From the NCBI GenBank assembly GCA_019694165.1, contig JAIBCL010000035.1:1-62988 (forward strand): a stretch of 62,988 nt of DNA, in the 5' to 3' direction. The stretch is from Verrucomicrobiaceae bacterium (lineage in GTDB: Bacteria > Verrucomicrobiota > Verrucomicrobiia > Verrucomicrobiales > Verrucomicrobiaceae). Each line of letters starts with the position of its first letter. The stretch's first letter is position 1. Shown piece after piece: positions 34,815 to 43,858 of the stretch. Under the pieces are notes generated by a model. That model was given only the letters and a program-made list of their open reading frames with translations. It was not told the origin of the DNA and searched no databases. A program made the translations under genes and the position numbers.

Positions 34815-35125
34815 GAAGTTGAAAGGATAAGCAGCCGCGCACTCACAAGGCATTCATTGATTCTCAGGTCGGGTGCCGGCACTGATCCCCGCAGCACGTC
34901 GCGAATCTGTCCGCCGAGGTCGCGGAAGGCGGGGAAGAATCGCCCGGGCATGGGCTCGCCGGTGCGCGTGGGACGGTCGCGGCAGCCGTCGGGGACGCGG
35001 AAGGTTTCGAGCTGCTCGTGGAGCCAGTTGGCCCACTGGATGTGATCGGTGCTGCCGTCGCCGCGTGTGAGGAGATTGTCCTGATGGCTGTAGCTGATGA
35101 AGGCCCAGTATTTGTAGTCGGAGCC
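34811..35125 (-). pseudogene. TIR-domain protein, probably broken at the 5' end and truncated
   Basis: The frame encodes [31 protein letters not shown] and PGRFFPAFRDLGGQIRDVL, the start of a bacterial TIR domain, and ends after SARLLILSTS, where the domain would normally go on for about 60 residues. No good start codon exists in this frame before the domain; an ATG at 35127 lies one frame off and immediately precedes the domain, so a single-base indel is likely. The stop overlaps the STAND start as ATGA, which fits a former two-gene operon. It could instead be a functional mini-TIR with an unusual start. Confidence 0.6.
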
Positions 35126-35285
35126 ATGGCGGGTAAGCGGAGGTGGAATGGCGGGATGGACGGGAGAGATGCTACTGGACGGGCGAGGAAGGCGACAAGG
35201 TTTTGTTTTTCGATCGCGCAAGCCATGCTTTGACGTCGGCCGGCAAAGTGGAAGGGGACCGGGTTTGCGACGTATGATTGCCGCC

Positions 35286-36149
35286 ATGAAATGCTCCATC
35301 GTACCGACCATTGTTTTTGCACTCGCCTGCGTCGCGACCGCGCAGCCTCCGAAGTCCGACATCCGCTACATGGAGGACGGTCATGCGCGCCATGTGCTGG
35401 ACGTTTACGCCCCGCCGGGTGCGAAGAACGCACCGGTCGTGTTCTGGATTCACGGCGGCGGCTGGCAGGCGGGGGACAAGACGGATGTGAAGCTCAAGCC
35501 GCAGTGGTTCATGGACAAGGGCTTCGTCTTCGTCTCCACAAACTACCGGCTGCTGCCCGAGGTGGACATGGGCACGCTGATCCGAGATGTGGCCGCCGCC
35601 TTCGGCTGGATGGAGAAACACATCGCCGAGTACGGCGGTGATCCGAAGCGCGTGCTCGTGGGCGGCCACTCGGCGGGCGCACAGCTCGCGGCCATCATTT
35701 GCACGGATGAGCGCTACCTGAAGGAGCAGGGCGTGCCGCTCGATGTGCTCATCGGCAGCGTGCCGGTGGATGGCGACACGTACGACGTGCCGGCGATCAT
35801 CGAGGTGGCGGAGACCCGTGCGCGTGCGCACTCGCTGCCGTTGCCCTCGTTCGGCCACCGGAAGAAATTCGGTGACGATCCGGTGAAGCACAAAGACTTC
35901 TCCGCCGTGACTCATGTGGCGAAGGGCAAGGGCATCCCGCCGTTCCTCATCCTGCATGTGTCAGCGCATCCGGACACGACGGCACAGGCGGTTCACTTTG
36001 GAAACGTGCTCCGGGAAGCTGGCGTGCCGGTGACCGTGTTCGGCGCGAAGGACACGAATCACTCCAAGCTCAACAACGACCTGGGCCTGCCCGACGACCC
36101 AGCGACGAAGGCGCTCACCGACTTTGTCGCGAAGGTGCTGAAGAAATGA
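35286..36149 (+). CDS. Secreted alpha/beta hydrolase (BD-FAE/carboxylesterase-like)
   Basis: A 287-residue protein with a signal peptide ([18 protein letters not shown]). It shows the HGGGW oxyanion motif ([15 protein letters not shown]), the nucleophile in VGGHSAGAQ (Ser129) and a late catalytic His in DTNHSKLNN. This pattern fits esterases of the BD-FAE/lipase group acting on acylated carbohydrates or small esters. The ATG at 35286 is favoured because it starts the signal peptide; the upstream open frame overlaps the TIR frame. Substrate unknown. Confidence 0.87.
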   Translation: MKCSIVPTIVFALACVATAQPPKSDIRYMEDGHARHVLDVYAPPGAKNAPVVFWIHGGGWQAGDKTDVKLKPQWFMDKGFVFVSTNYRLLPEVDMGTLIRDVAAAFGWMEKHIAEYGGDPKRVLVGGHSAGAQLAAIICTDERYLKEQGVPLDVLIGSVPVDGDTYDVPAIIEVAETRARAHSLPLPSFGHRKKFGDDPVKHKDFSAVTHVAKGKGIPPFLILHVSAHPDTTAQAVHFGNVLREAGVPVTVFGAKDTNHSKLNNDLGLPDDPATKALTDFVAKVLKK

Positions 36150-36263
36150 TCCGGGACGAGCCGCCCGCGCCCGGTGCGAGAGACAGGCCGTGGACCGCGC
36201 GGCCGGAGCGACCGGGCTGTCGCGGCTTTGGCTTTGCGCCGGCAGGCGACGAGGCACACGACC

Positions 36264-36764
36264 TCACTTCTTTCGGTGCGTGATCGCGCCGTGGAGCAGG
36301 CCGCCGTGGTCCTTGCCCGTCCAAGTGCCGGCGTAAGTGCCGGCGTAGATGAGCACGCGCGCGGAGTAAGTGCCGCCGCCGGGGATCGCAAAGTCGGTGA
36401 CGCAGATGACGGGCGTGTCGCCCGCCCACCTCACCTGCACGGGCACGGGTATCGTGAGGTCGCGTTTGCCGTATTGCATCCGGGCGGTGAGCAGCCAGGT
36501 GTCGGCGGTCAGCTTCGTGGCGCTGGTGACCTCGTATTGATCTTCCTTCGCGGGTGTGAGAGCGCCGTCTTTGATGCCGGACCACAGGCCGCTCAATGTC
36601 GCGTTTGTGAGCGAGTCCTTGAATTTTGCCTCCAGCACCTCCTGGTCGGCAGCGGCGGATTTCGGTGCGGACGTTGCGCCGGCAGATGGTTTGGTCTCCT
36701 GCGCGGTCAATGCGGCAGATGCGACGAGGAAGATGGCGGGCAGAAGGCGGAAGGGGGCGTTCAT
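36264..36764 (-). CDS. Secreted protein of unknown function
   Basis: A 166-residue product from the ATG at 36764 with signal peptide (LLPAIFLVASAALTAQE). After an Ala/Lys-rich linker comes a domain with LEAKFKDSLTNATLSGLW, YEVTSATKLTADTWLLTARMQY, PVPVQVRWAGDTPVI and a Gly-rich end (YAGTYAGTWTGKDHGGLLHG). I recognise it as a type of small exported protein common in Planctomycetes and Verrucomicrobia but know no function. It is convergent with the esterase gene. Confidence 0.7.
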   Translation of the reverse strand: MNAPFRLLPAIFLVASAALTAQETKPSAGATSAPKSAAADQEVLEAKFKDSLTNATLSGLWSGIKDGALTPAKEDQYEVTSATKLTADTWLLTARMQYGKRDLTIPVPVQVRWAGDTPVICVTDFAIPGGGTYSARVLIYAGTYAGTWTGKDHGGLLHGAITHRKK

Positions 36765-36942
36765 TATGGATGGACTCCGGATGGCGGGGAAAACGAAAAC
36801 GAGCGCCCGGAGGAACGGCGCGCGCGGCGGGTTGCTTTCCATGCATCGTGCGCGGGCGACTGCCCGGCGGACCGCGGTTCGCGCCTCGGAGGGCGGCCTC
36901 CACCTTGCGCGATCTCACCGGCACGACATGTTCCGGCCTGCC

Positions 36943-38073
36943 ATGTCGCTCCGCATGCACCTATCGACTCCAACCCGCGCCTCCCGCAGGCGGTTCCTTG
37001 CCGCACTGCCGGCTCTTGCCGTCATCGGTGCCTCACGTTCGGAGGCCGCCGCACTTACGGATGACGACGTCGCGAAGCTGCTGTTACCGGTTCGGGACAA
37101 GCACAAGATTCCCGCGCTCGCGGGGGCCGTGATCACCGCACGCGGCGTGGCGGCGAAGGGGGCGGTGGGCGTGCGGAAAGCCGGCGCCGAAGTCGCCGTC
37201 ACCGTGGATGATCTCTGGCATCTGGGCTCGAACACGAAGGCGATGACGGCCACACTGGCGGCGCTGGCGGTCGAGGCGGGCAAACTCCGGTGGGAGAGCA
37301 CGCTGGCGGAGGTGTTTCCGGCGTGTGCCGGGCTGAAGGAGTCACCCTTTGCCGCCGTCACGCTCACGCATCTGCTCGCCCACCGCGCCGGTCTGCCGCA
37401 TGACATCCGGTGGCGCGACATGAAGGACCGCGACGAGGTGGTGAAGGCGGTGGCCGCGCTGAAGCCCGTCTTCCCGCCGGGCGAGACGTTCGAGTACTCA
37501 AACGTCGGCTACGCCCTCGCCGGCCACATGGTCGAGAACGCACTCGGCGGCACCTGGGAGAATCTGATGCGTGAGCGCATCTTCAAGCCGCTCGGCATGG
37601 CGCATGCGGGCTTCGGCGGCACGGGCACGATTGGACAGATCGATCAACCGTGGCCGCATCTGCCCAACGGAAACCCCGCGCGTACGAACGGCGCGGCGAT
37701 GGACAACCCGCCGGTGATGGGTCCCGCGGGCATCGTCCACGCCTCGCTCGACGACTGGGCACGCTTCGTGGCCGACCACCTCGCCGGTGCGGCGGGACAC
37801 GGTGCGCTCCTCAAACCCGAAACCTACCGGCATCTGCACACACCCTCGTTCGGCGGCACGTACGCCTTTGGCTGGAAAGTGACCACGCGCCCGTGGGGCG
37901 GCGGCGCGGTGCTCACCCACGGTGGCAGCAATACGATGAACAAAAGCGCTGCCTGGCTCGCGCCGCTCAAGGGTTTCGCCGTCATCGCCTGCGCCAATCA
38001 GGGCGGCGAAGTCACGACCAAGGCTTGCGACGATGCGTCCGCCGCAATGATCCGCGCGCACAATCAGTCCTGA
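36943..38073 (+). CDS. Serine hydrolase of the beta-lactamase (class C/EstB) family
   Basis: A 376-residue protein with a Tat-like or long Sec leader (SRRRFLAALPALAVIGASRSEA). The active-site SxxK is GSNTKAM (Ser96, Lys99), the YxN motif is EYSNVGYAL, and the third motif is HGG in VLTHGGSN. The helical block LTHLLAHRAGLPHDI is the usual class C/DD-peptidase landmark. Such proteins act as esterases, D-amino-acid peptidases or penicillin-binding-like enzymes in the periplasm. Start is uncertain: ATG codons at 36928, 36943 and 36955 are all in frame. Confidence 0.88.
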   Translation: MSLRMHLSTPTRASRRRFLAALPALAVIGASRSEAAALTDDDVAKLLLPVRDKHKIPALAGAVITARGVAAKGAVGVRKAGAEVAVTVDDLWHLGSNTKAMTATLAALAVEAGKLRWESTLAEVFPACAGLKESPFAAVTLTHLLAHRAGLPHDIRWRDMKDRDEVVKAVAALKPVFPPGETFEYSNVGYALAGHMVENALGGTWENLMRERIFKPLGMAHAGFGGTGTIGQIDQPWPHLPNGNPARTNGAAMDNPPVMGPAGIVHASLDDWARFVADHLAGAAGHGALLKPETYRHLHTPSFGGTYAFGWKVTTRPWGGGAVLTHGGSNTMNKSAAWLAPLKGFAVIACANQGGEVTTKACDDASAAMIRAHNQS

Positions 38074-38109
38074 CCGCGCGCTCCAGCCTCCGACCTCCGT
38101 CCTCTCACC

Positions 38110-38733
38110 ATGCCCAGGCCCACCATCCTTTTCGACATCGGCAACGTCATCGTCCACTTCGACTTCGCCCGTGCGGCGGAGCACTTCATCAGGTACAGCC
38201 CGCTCTCCAAGGCCGATGTGGTGCGCGCGCTTGATCCCCTGAAGGCACCGCTCGAAAGCGGCCGGCTTGCCGGCGATGAGTTCGTGCGCCGCGGCATGGA
38301 GATGATCCGTTTCACCGGCACACCGGAGGAGTTTCGCCACGGCTGGTGCGACATCTTTTCGCTCAATGCGCCGATGGCGCGGACCATCGCCTCGCTCGAC
38401 CAGAGCGTGCCGATGCGCCTGCTCTCCAACACAAACGACCTCCACATCGACTTCCTCCTGGAGCAGTTCCCCGTCTTCACCCGCTTCGGCGGCGGCGTGT
38501 ACTCGCATGTGGCCGGATGCATGAAGCCTGAGGAGACCATCTTTCGCATCGCGATCAGGCAGCTCGATCTCGATGCCGCGCAGACCTTTTACATCGACGA
38601 CCTGCTGCCAAACATCGAGACGGCGCGGCGGCTCGGTTTCCGCACGTTTCACTACTCCGACGCGCGCCACGCGGAATTCGAAGCCGAGTTGAGTGCATGG
38701 CACGGAGCCTCGTCACAGCACGAGGCACGCTGA
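38110..38733 (+). CDS. HAD-superfamily phosphatase, YihX-like
   Basis: A 207-residue HAD-IA protein. Motif I is ILFDIGNVIVHFDF, with the DxGN form typical of YihX-type phosphatases; motif II is LLSNTNDLH; motif III Lys is in GCMKPEETIF; and motif IV is TFYIDDLLPNIETARRLG. E. coli YihX hydrolyses alpha-D-glucose-1-phosphate; here the substrate is inferred only from similarity. Cytoplasmic. It follows the serine hydrolase by 36 bases on the same strand. Confidence 0.9.
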   Translation: MPRPTILFDIGNVIVHFDFARAAEHFIRYSPLSKADVVRALDPLKAPLESGRLAGDEFVRRGMEMIRFTGTPEEFRHGWCDIFSLNAPMARTIASLDQSVPMRLLSNTNDLHIDFLLEQFPVFTRFGGGVYSHVAGCMKPEETIFRIAIRQLDLDAAQTFYIDDLLPNIETARRLGFRTFHYSDARHAEFEAELSAWHGASSQHEAR

Positions 38734-38756
38734 AGACGCCAGGCTACGGCGCGGCG

Positions 38757-39866
38757 TCATGCGCGCTCGGGATACAAGCCGAGCAACCCCTCCTCGGTCG
38801 CCGCGCAGATGCCGCGTTCGGTGATCAGTCCGGTCACGAGCCGCGCGGGTGTCACGTCGAAGGCGTAGTTCGCCGCCGGCGAGGCAGGCGGGATGATGCG
38901 CATATCGCGGACTCCACCGTCTTCGAGGATGCCCTCCATGTGGGTCACCTCCGCGGCATCACGCTGCTCGATGGGGATCTCGCGCACGCCGTCCCGCAGG
39001 CTCCAGTCGAGAGTGGATGAAGGCAGTGCGACGTAGAACGGCACGTCGTTGTCGCGCGCGGCGAGCGCCTTCAGGTAGGTGCCTATCTTGTTTGCCACAT
39101 CACCGCAGCGTGTGACGCGGTCCGCGCCAGTGATGACGAGGTCCACCATGCCGTGCTGCATCAGATGCCCGCCCGTGTTGTCGGCGATGACGGTGTGCGG
39201 CACGCCGTGCTGCGCCAGCTCCCACGCAGTGAGCCGCGCGCCTTGATTGCGCGGCCGTGTCTCGTCCACCCACACATGCACAGGGATGCCGGAATCATGC
39301 GCGGCGTAAACCGGTGACGTGGCCGAGCCGTGATCGACAAATGCCAGCCAGCCCGCATTGCAATGGGTGAGCACGTTGACGCGCCCCCCCTTCTTATTCG
39401 CGGCGATCTGCCGGATGAGCCCCAGCCCGTGCTGACCGATGGACCTGCACGCCGCAGCATCTTCGTTGGCGATGATGCACGCCATTTCTTTCGCCACCTT
39501 CACCGCATCATCCGCCGCCGGGCAGCCGCGCAAGGCCGCGAGCTGCCGGTTCACCGCCCATGCGAGATTCACGGCCGTCGGCCGCGTCTGGATGAGCAGT
39601 CTGGCGCTGGCTTCGAGGCTCGCACGGAAATCCGCCGCCCTGCCTGCTTCGAGCGCGGCCAGGTACATCCCGTAACCGGCCGTCGCACCGATCAATCCCG
39701 CGCCGCGCACCCACATGTCGCGGATGGCGGTGGCTGCATCATTCACCGTGCGCAGATCCACGATCTCAAAGCGCCACGGCAGCTTCACCTGGTCGATGAT
39801 CTGAACGACGGATTCATCATCAGGCTTGAGCCAGATGGTGCGGTAGGATTTGCCGGAGACGAGCAT
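38757..39866 (-). CDS. mtnA: S-methyl-5-thioribose-1-phosphate isomerase
   Basis: A 369-residue protein from the ATG at 39866. Family blocks are DMWVRGAGLIGATAGYGMYL, RPTAVNLAWAVNR, the catalytic Cys in LTHCNAGWLAF, VDETRPRNQGARLTAWEL, and the catalytic Asp in GADRV followed by VANKIGTY. It converts 5-methylthioribose-1-phosphate to methylthioribulose-1-phosphate in methionine salvage. No other salvage gene is seen beside it. The 59 residues of open frame upstream do not resemble the family. Confidence 0.94.
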   Translation of the reverse strand: MLVSGKSYRTIWLKPDDESVVQIIDQVKLPWRFEIVDLRTVNDAATAIRDMWVRGAGLIGATAGYGMYLAALEAGRAADFRASLEASARLLIQTRPTAVNLAWAVNRQLAALRGCPAADDAVKVAKEMACIIANEDAAACRSIGQHGLGLIRQIAANKKGGRVNVLTHCNAGWLAFVDHGSATSPVYAAHDSGIPVHVWVDETRPRNQGARLTAWELAQHGVPHTVIADNTGGHLMQHGMVDLVITGADRVTRCGDVANKIGTYLKALAARDNDVPFYVALPSSTLDWSLRDGVREIPIEQRDAAEVTHMEGILEDGGVRDMRIIPPASPAANYAFDVTPARLVTGLITERGICAATEEGLLGLYPERA

Positions 39867-39994
39867 GGCGGGAGGTGTCCATGAGATGCGCGGCGGCGTC
39901 AAGATTTCCCGTTCTTCGTTGCACGGGCCGCCCACGCCCGAGGCGGCGACAAGAATCGTGTCGGCTTGCCCAAAGAACGCGAAGCAAGGTGCCG

Positions 39995-41485
39995 ATGGCG
40001 GAGCTTTATTGGCAATGTTACTGGTGCCACAGGAGCCCCACAAACGCGCGATTCACTTTGAAACCTTCGACCCCCACCCTCGAGTCCCTCTCCACGATCC
40101 ATGCCGACGGTTCCCGCAAGTTTGTGCATCCGGCTGATGTGCATGGTGCCTTCACCTTCTGGCGGCGCGTCTCGTCGCTGATCCTCCTGGTCATTTACAT
40201 CGCGCTGCCGTGGATTCCGGTGAATGGATTCCCGGCCGTCTTTCTCGACGTGCAGCAGCGGCGCTTCCATTTCTTCGGCCTTACGCTCGCCACGCAGGAC
40301 CTTTGGGTGGGTTTCTTCCTCATCGTGGGGCTGGCGTTTTCACTTTTCTTTGTCACCTCGCTCTTCGGCCGCGTCTGGTGCGGCTGGACGTGTCCGTACA
40401 CTGTGTTCCTCGAGCACATCTACCGCCGCATCGAGCGGCTCATCGACGGTGATGCCACTGCGCGCCGCCGTCTGGAGGATGCGCCGTGGGATGCGAAAAA
40501 GATCACACGCCGCGTGATCAAGCACGGCGTCTTCATCCTCGTCTCCGCGCTCATCGCGCACATTTTCATCAGCTACTTCGTCTCCATCAAGGGCCTGTAC
40601 GCGATGATGCAGAAGTCACCGCAGGGCCACATGCTCGCCTTCGGCATCATGCTCTTCCTCACCGCCGCGCTCTACGGCTCGTTCAGTTGGTTCAGGGAGC
40701 AGTTCTGCATCATCCTCTGCCCTTATGGCCGCCTCCAGTCCGCGCTGACGGACGACAACTCCATCGTCATCGGCTACGACAAGAAGCGCGGCGAGCCGCG
40801 CGGCAAGGCCGGCAGCACCACGGGCGACTGCATCGACTGCCGCCGCTGCGTGCAGGTATGCCCCACCGGCATCGACATCCGCAACGGCCTCCAGCTCGAG
40901 TGCATCGGCTGCGCGGCCTGCGTGGATGCGTGCGATGACATCATGAAAAAAGTGGGCCGCGCGCCCGGTCTCGTACGCTACGACTCCTATGTCGGACTGA
41001 CCGGCGGGAAGACACATCTCATCCGTCCGCGCACCATTTTCTACTCCTTCGTTCTCGCCGTGGGAATCACCGCCTTTGGCTTTGCCACCACGCGCATCGA
41101 GCCGCTGCGCGCCAGTGTCGTGCGCATGATCGGCGCCCAGTATTACGTGAGCGACGGCGTGGTGCGGAACCAGTTTCTCGTGCGCGTGATCAACAAGCGC
41201 AACGCACCCTCCACCTACAAGCTCGAACTCGTCGGCGAAGTCCCGCCGGACATGAAGGTCACGGGCAACGATCAACTGCTGAACCTGCCGCCGATGGGCG
41301 AGGACCAGAAGACCATCGTCCTGGCGCTGCCGGAGAAATCCTTCACCGCTCCGCTCAAGCTGCAGGTGAAGGTGACCGACACGGCCCGCGGTGACAACAT
41401 GACGACCCGTGTCTTGGAATTCCTCGGTCCTGATCCACGTTTGAAATCCAACGCACCGCTCGATGCCAAAGATTTTGTCCAGTAA
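39995..41485 (+). CDS. ccoG: Cytochrome c oxidase accessory protein CcoG (RdxA/FixG)
   Basis: A roughly 496-residue iron-sulfur membrane protein. Several membrane segments precede two ferredoxin-type clusters: CIDCRRCVQVCPTGIDIR and CIGCAACVDACDDIMKK. Also typical are WCGWTCPYTVFLEHIYRRIE and CIILCPYGRLQS. The C-terminal part is an Ig-like periplasmic domain. CcoG is a cupric reductase needed for assembly of cbb3 oxidase in the inner membrane. Homology starts near PTLESLSTIHADGSRKF, so translation may begin at TTG 40058 rather than ATG 39995. The next two genes fit the tail of a cbb3 maturation cluster; ccoI, ccoS and the oxidase subunits are not in the window. Confidence 0.92.
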   Translation: MAELYWQCYWCHRSPTNARFTLKPSTPTLESLSTIHADGSRKFVHPADVHGAFTFWRRVSSLILLVIYIALPWIPVNGFPAVFLDVQQRRFHFFGLTLATQDLWVGFFLIVGLAFSLFFVTSLFGRVWCGWTCPYTVFLEHIYRRIERLIDGDATARRRLEDAPWDAKKITRRVIKHGVFILVSALIAHIFISYFVSIKGLYAMMQKSPQGHMLAFGIMLFLTAALYGSFSWFREQFCIILCPYGRLQSALTDDNSIVIGYDKKRGEPRGKAGSTTGDCIDCRRCVQVCPTGIDIRNGLQLECIGCAACVDACDDIMKKVGRAPGLVRYDSYVGLTGGKTHLIRPRTIFYSFVLAVGITAFGFATTRIEPLRASVVRMIGAQYYVSDGVVRNQFLVRVINKRNAPSTYKLELVGEVPPDMKVTGNDQLLNLPPMGEDQKTIVLALPEKSFTAPLKLQVKVTDTARGDNMTTRVLEFLGPDPRLKSNAPLDAKDFVQ

Positions 41486-41594
41486 GCCCTGGCTGCTCAT
41501 CGTGCTCCTGCTGGCGGTCTTCCTCGCCAGTTGGGTGGTGCTCATCAGCATTGCCTCGAAGCATCAGCCAAAGGAGGTGCCGGTGGGGAGGTGA
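41463..41594 (+). CDS. Small single-span membrane protein next to ccoG
   Basis: A 43-residue frame overlapping the end of ccoG by 23 bases. It has a short basic N-terminus, one membrane helix (PWLLIVLLLAVFLASWVVLI) and a short polar tail. Position and topology recall the small CcoH/FixH-type or CcoS-type genes of oxidase maturation operons, but it is too short for FixH and I see no diagnostic residue. The overlap with ccoG suggests coupled translation. Confidence 0.6.
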   Translation: MPKILSSKPWLLIVLLLAVFLASWVVLISIASKHQPKEVPVGR

Positions 41595-41683
41595 TGGGTG
41601 CGGGATTCGGGATGCAAAATCCCGGGTTCATGCTCCACCCACGATCTTCCACCGCCGGGCACTCGGCATCATCCCGCATTCCC

Positions 41684-42382
41684 ATGCCCGTCATCGACAC
41701 CAGCGCCGCCGCCTTCCTCGCCGGACTCGTCACGAGCCTGCATTGCATTGGCATGTGCGGTCCTCTCTCATGCTCGTGGGCGCTCGGCCGGACGGCGGGC
41801 GCTCCGGTCCGCCCGCGGCGCTTCATCATCGACACCTCGCTCTACCACGCCTCGCGTCTCGTCAGCTACGGCCTCGTAGGGACGCTCGCCGGACTTATCG
41901 GCGTGGTGCCGCTGCGCTGGTTTCAGCACGGTGGCGGCGTGCTGCTGCCGTGGCTGCTCGTGCTCGCCTTTGCGCTCGTCGGCCTGGGCATCGAGACTTG
42001 GTTTCCAAAGCCCGCGTTTCTCAGCAAGCCGGTGGTGAAGCTGCGCGCGGCGGCGATGAAGCTCGGCGGAAGCCTGCGCGCCGCCTTGCTCGGCCTCGCC
42101 ACGCCGCTGCTGCCGTGCGGCCCGCTGTACATGATGTTCACGCTGGCGATGGCGAACGGCTCGCCCGCACGGGGCGCGGAATTCACCGTCGCCTTCGGCC
42201 TGGGCACGCTGCCACTGCTCTGGCTGGCACAAACACAACTCCACTGGCTGGGCGGCCGCCTCCAGCCCGCCACGCTGCGAAAAGTGCAGCGCGGCCTGGC
42301 TCTGGTCGCCGCCGTCATCATGGCGTGGCGGCTGCGCGGGACGCTGTCCGGCGACGAGGCACCCCCTTGCTGCTGCCACTAA
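41684..42382 (+). CDS. Sulfite exporter TauE/SafE-family membrane protein (cbb3 cluster type)
   Basis: A 232-residue polytopic protein. It has the N-terminal block FLAGLVTSLHCIGMCGPL and a second half with LLGLATPLLPCGPLYMMF, each with conserved Cys/Pro-Gly, as in the short TauE/SafE (cytochrome biogenesis-like) proteins that sit in cbb3 oxidase maturation clusters. The C-terminus ends with three Cys and a His (CCCH), possibly a metal site. Family context suggests copper or thiol handling for oxidase assembly, supported by ccoG just upstream. Confidence 0.85.
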   Translation: MPVIDTSAAAFLAGLVTSLHCIGMCGPLSCSWALGRTAGAPVRPRRFIIDTSLYHASRLVSYGLVGTLAGLIGVVPLRWFQHGGGVLLPWLLVLAFALVGLGIETWFPKPAFLSKPVVKLRAAAMKLGGSLRAALLGLATPLLPCGPLYMMFTLAMANGSPARGAEFTVAFGLGTLPLLWLAQTQLHWLGGRLQPATLRKVQRGLALVAAVIMAWRLRGTLSGDEAPPCCCH

Positions 42383-42399
42383 ACTGCGGCGGGATTGTA

Positions 42400-43002
42400 T
42401 CAGGCGCCGCTCCCGTTGGCACCGCTGGCGTCCGGCTCGATGAGACCGTACTCGCCGTCGTCGCGACGGAAGAGGATGGCCAGGCGGTGGGTCTGCTGAT
42501 TGTGGAAGACGATGAAGGAGCGGCCGCTCATGCCGAGATCCATCATGGCCTCGTCGGTGTAGAGCGGGCGAATCTTGTACTGCTCGCGGTGGACGTAGGC
42601 CGGCTCAATGTGCTCGGCCTCGGACTCGAGGGAGGTCTCATGATAGACGTGCTCCTCGATGTGCTTGATGGATCCCTTGCGCGGGCGATGGCTCTTGAGC
42701 ATGCGCGTCTTGTACTTCCTCATGCGGCGCGCGATCTTCGAGATCGACTCGTCAATGGCGGAGTAGATGTCCTCGGTGGTGGACTTCACCTCGATGACGA
42801 TGTGATTGGCACAAAAGAGGATGATCTCGGCGGTCTGCTGGCGGTGGTTTTGCACGTCGAGCAGGACCTTGGCCTCGATGATGCGCGGGTAGTCGAGGTG
42901 CAGCCCCTCGACTTTCTTCTGTGCGTAGTCACGCATGGCGGCGGTCACATCGACGTGACGGCCAGTGACGGTGATGGGCAGGTTCACATTGTGTACTTGC
43001 AT
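42400..43002 (-). CDS. hpf: Ribosome hibernation promoting factor, long form
   Basis: A 200-residue protein. The N-terminal HPF/RaiA domain (VNLPITVTGRHVDVTAAMRDYAQKK, DIYSAIDESISKIARRMRKYK) is followed by a linker and the C-terminal dimerisation domain (RPLYTDEAMMDLGMSGRSFIVF), which identifies the long form that makes 100S ribosomes. A strong ribosome-binding site AAGGAGA lies 7 bases before the ATG. It is the last gene of the kdsA-lptC-lptA-lptB-hpf group, like the lpt-rpoN-hpf order of E. coli but without rpoN. Confidence 0.95.
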   Translation of the reverse strand: MQVHNVNLPITVTGRHVDVTAAMRDYAQKKVEGLHLDYPRIIEAKVLLDVQNHRQQTAEIILFCANHIVIEVKSTTEDIYSAIDESISKIARRMRKYKTRMLKSHRPRKGSIKHIEEHVYHETSLESEAEHIEPAYVHREQYKIRPLYTDEAMMDLGMSGRSFIVFHNQQTHRLAILFRRDDGEYGLIEPDASGANGSGA

Positions 43003-43057
43003 GGTCTTGTCTCCTTTTTCGTTTCGCTGGGTTTTGGGTGAGTGTCCGGTTCGGTTC

Positions 43058-43858
43058 CTACATCGAGAAATCCTTGCCGAGGTAGAGCTGGCGCGCGACG
43101 GGATCGTTCACGAGGAAATCCTTCGAGCCGTGGCGCTTCACCTGCCCCTCGTATATGAGGTAGGCGCGGTCCACGATGTTGAGCGTCTCGCGCACGTTGT
43201 GGTCGGTGATGAGAATGGCGAGGCCGGCGCGCCGGAGCATGCGGATGATCTCCTGAATCTCCGCCACGGCGATGGGATCAACGCCGCTGAAGGGTTCGTC
43301 GAGCATGAGCAGCTTCGGCTCGGTGACGAGCGAGCGGGCGATCGTGAGCCGGCGCTTCTCGCCGCCGCTGAGCGTGATGGCCAGATTGTCGGCGACGTGG
43401 GCGATGCCGAATTTTTCCATGAGCGAGTCGCACTGCACCTGGCGCTCCGCGCGGGTGAAATTCTGCGTCTCCATGACGGCGAGGATGTTCTGGCGCACCG
43501 TCAGCTTCCGGAAGATGGACTCCTCCTGCGGCAGATAGCCCATGCCGAGGCGCGCACGCTTGTACATCGGCTCATGCGTGGCATCCGAGCCGTCGAAGAT
43601 GACCTGCCCGCCGTTTGGCCGCACCAGGCCCACGATCATGTAGAACGTGGTGGTCTTGCCGGCACCGTTCGGACCGAGCAAGCCGACGATCTCCCCGCGC
43701 TTCACGTCGATGTCCACGCCGTTCACCACGGCGCGGCCGTCATAGACCTTGACCAACTGCCGCGTGTAGAGCAGCGCGTCCTCTCCTTCGGCCGTCTCTG
43801 CCTGGGGTGCATTTTCCCAGTAAACGGCGCTCTTCTCGGGGGTTTGCTTCGTGCTCAC
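43058..43858 (-). CDS. lptB: LPS export ABC transporter ATP-binding protein
   Basis: A 266-residue ABC ATPase: Walker A GLLGPNGAGKTTTFYM, Q-loop YLPQEESIF, signature LSGGEKRR, Walker B LLMLDEPF and switch His in LITDHNVRETL. The SIFRKLTVRQNI and DHNVRETL blocks are typical of LptB, which powers lipopolysaccharide extraction from the inner membrane with LptFG. The N-terminal 30 residues are an extension relative to E. coli. The start overlaps the lptA-like stop by 4 bases. Confidence 0.95.
   Translation of the reverse strand: MSTKQTPEKSAVYWENAPQAETAEGEDALLYTRQLVKVYDGRAVVNGVDIDVKRGEIVGLLGPNGAGKTTTFYMIVGLVRPNGGQVIFDGSDATHEPMYKRARLGMGYLPQEESIFRKLTVRQNILAVMETQNFTRAERQVQCDSLMEKFGIAHVADNLAITLSGGEKRRLTIARSLVTEPKLLMLDEPFSGVDPIAVAEIQEIIRMLRRAGLAILITDHNVRETLNIVDRAYLIYEGQVKRHGSKDFLVNDPVARQLYLGKDFSM

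Noticed and set aside
36150..36263. Possible small gene between the esterase and the secreted unknown protein
   Set aside because: Only short frames that continue from neighbouring shadows; nothing coding-like.
41595..41683. GGGATT/AATCCC hairpin after the small ccoG-linked gene as a terminator
   Set aside because: No T run follows and the downstream gene seems to belong to the same cluster.
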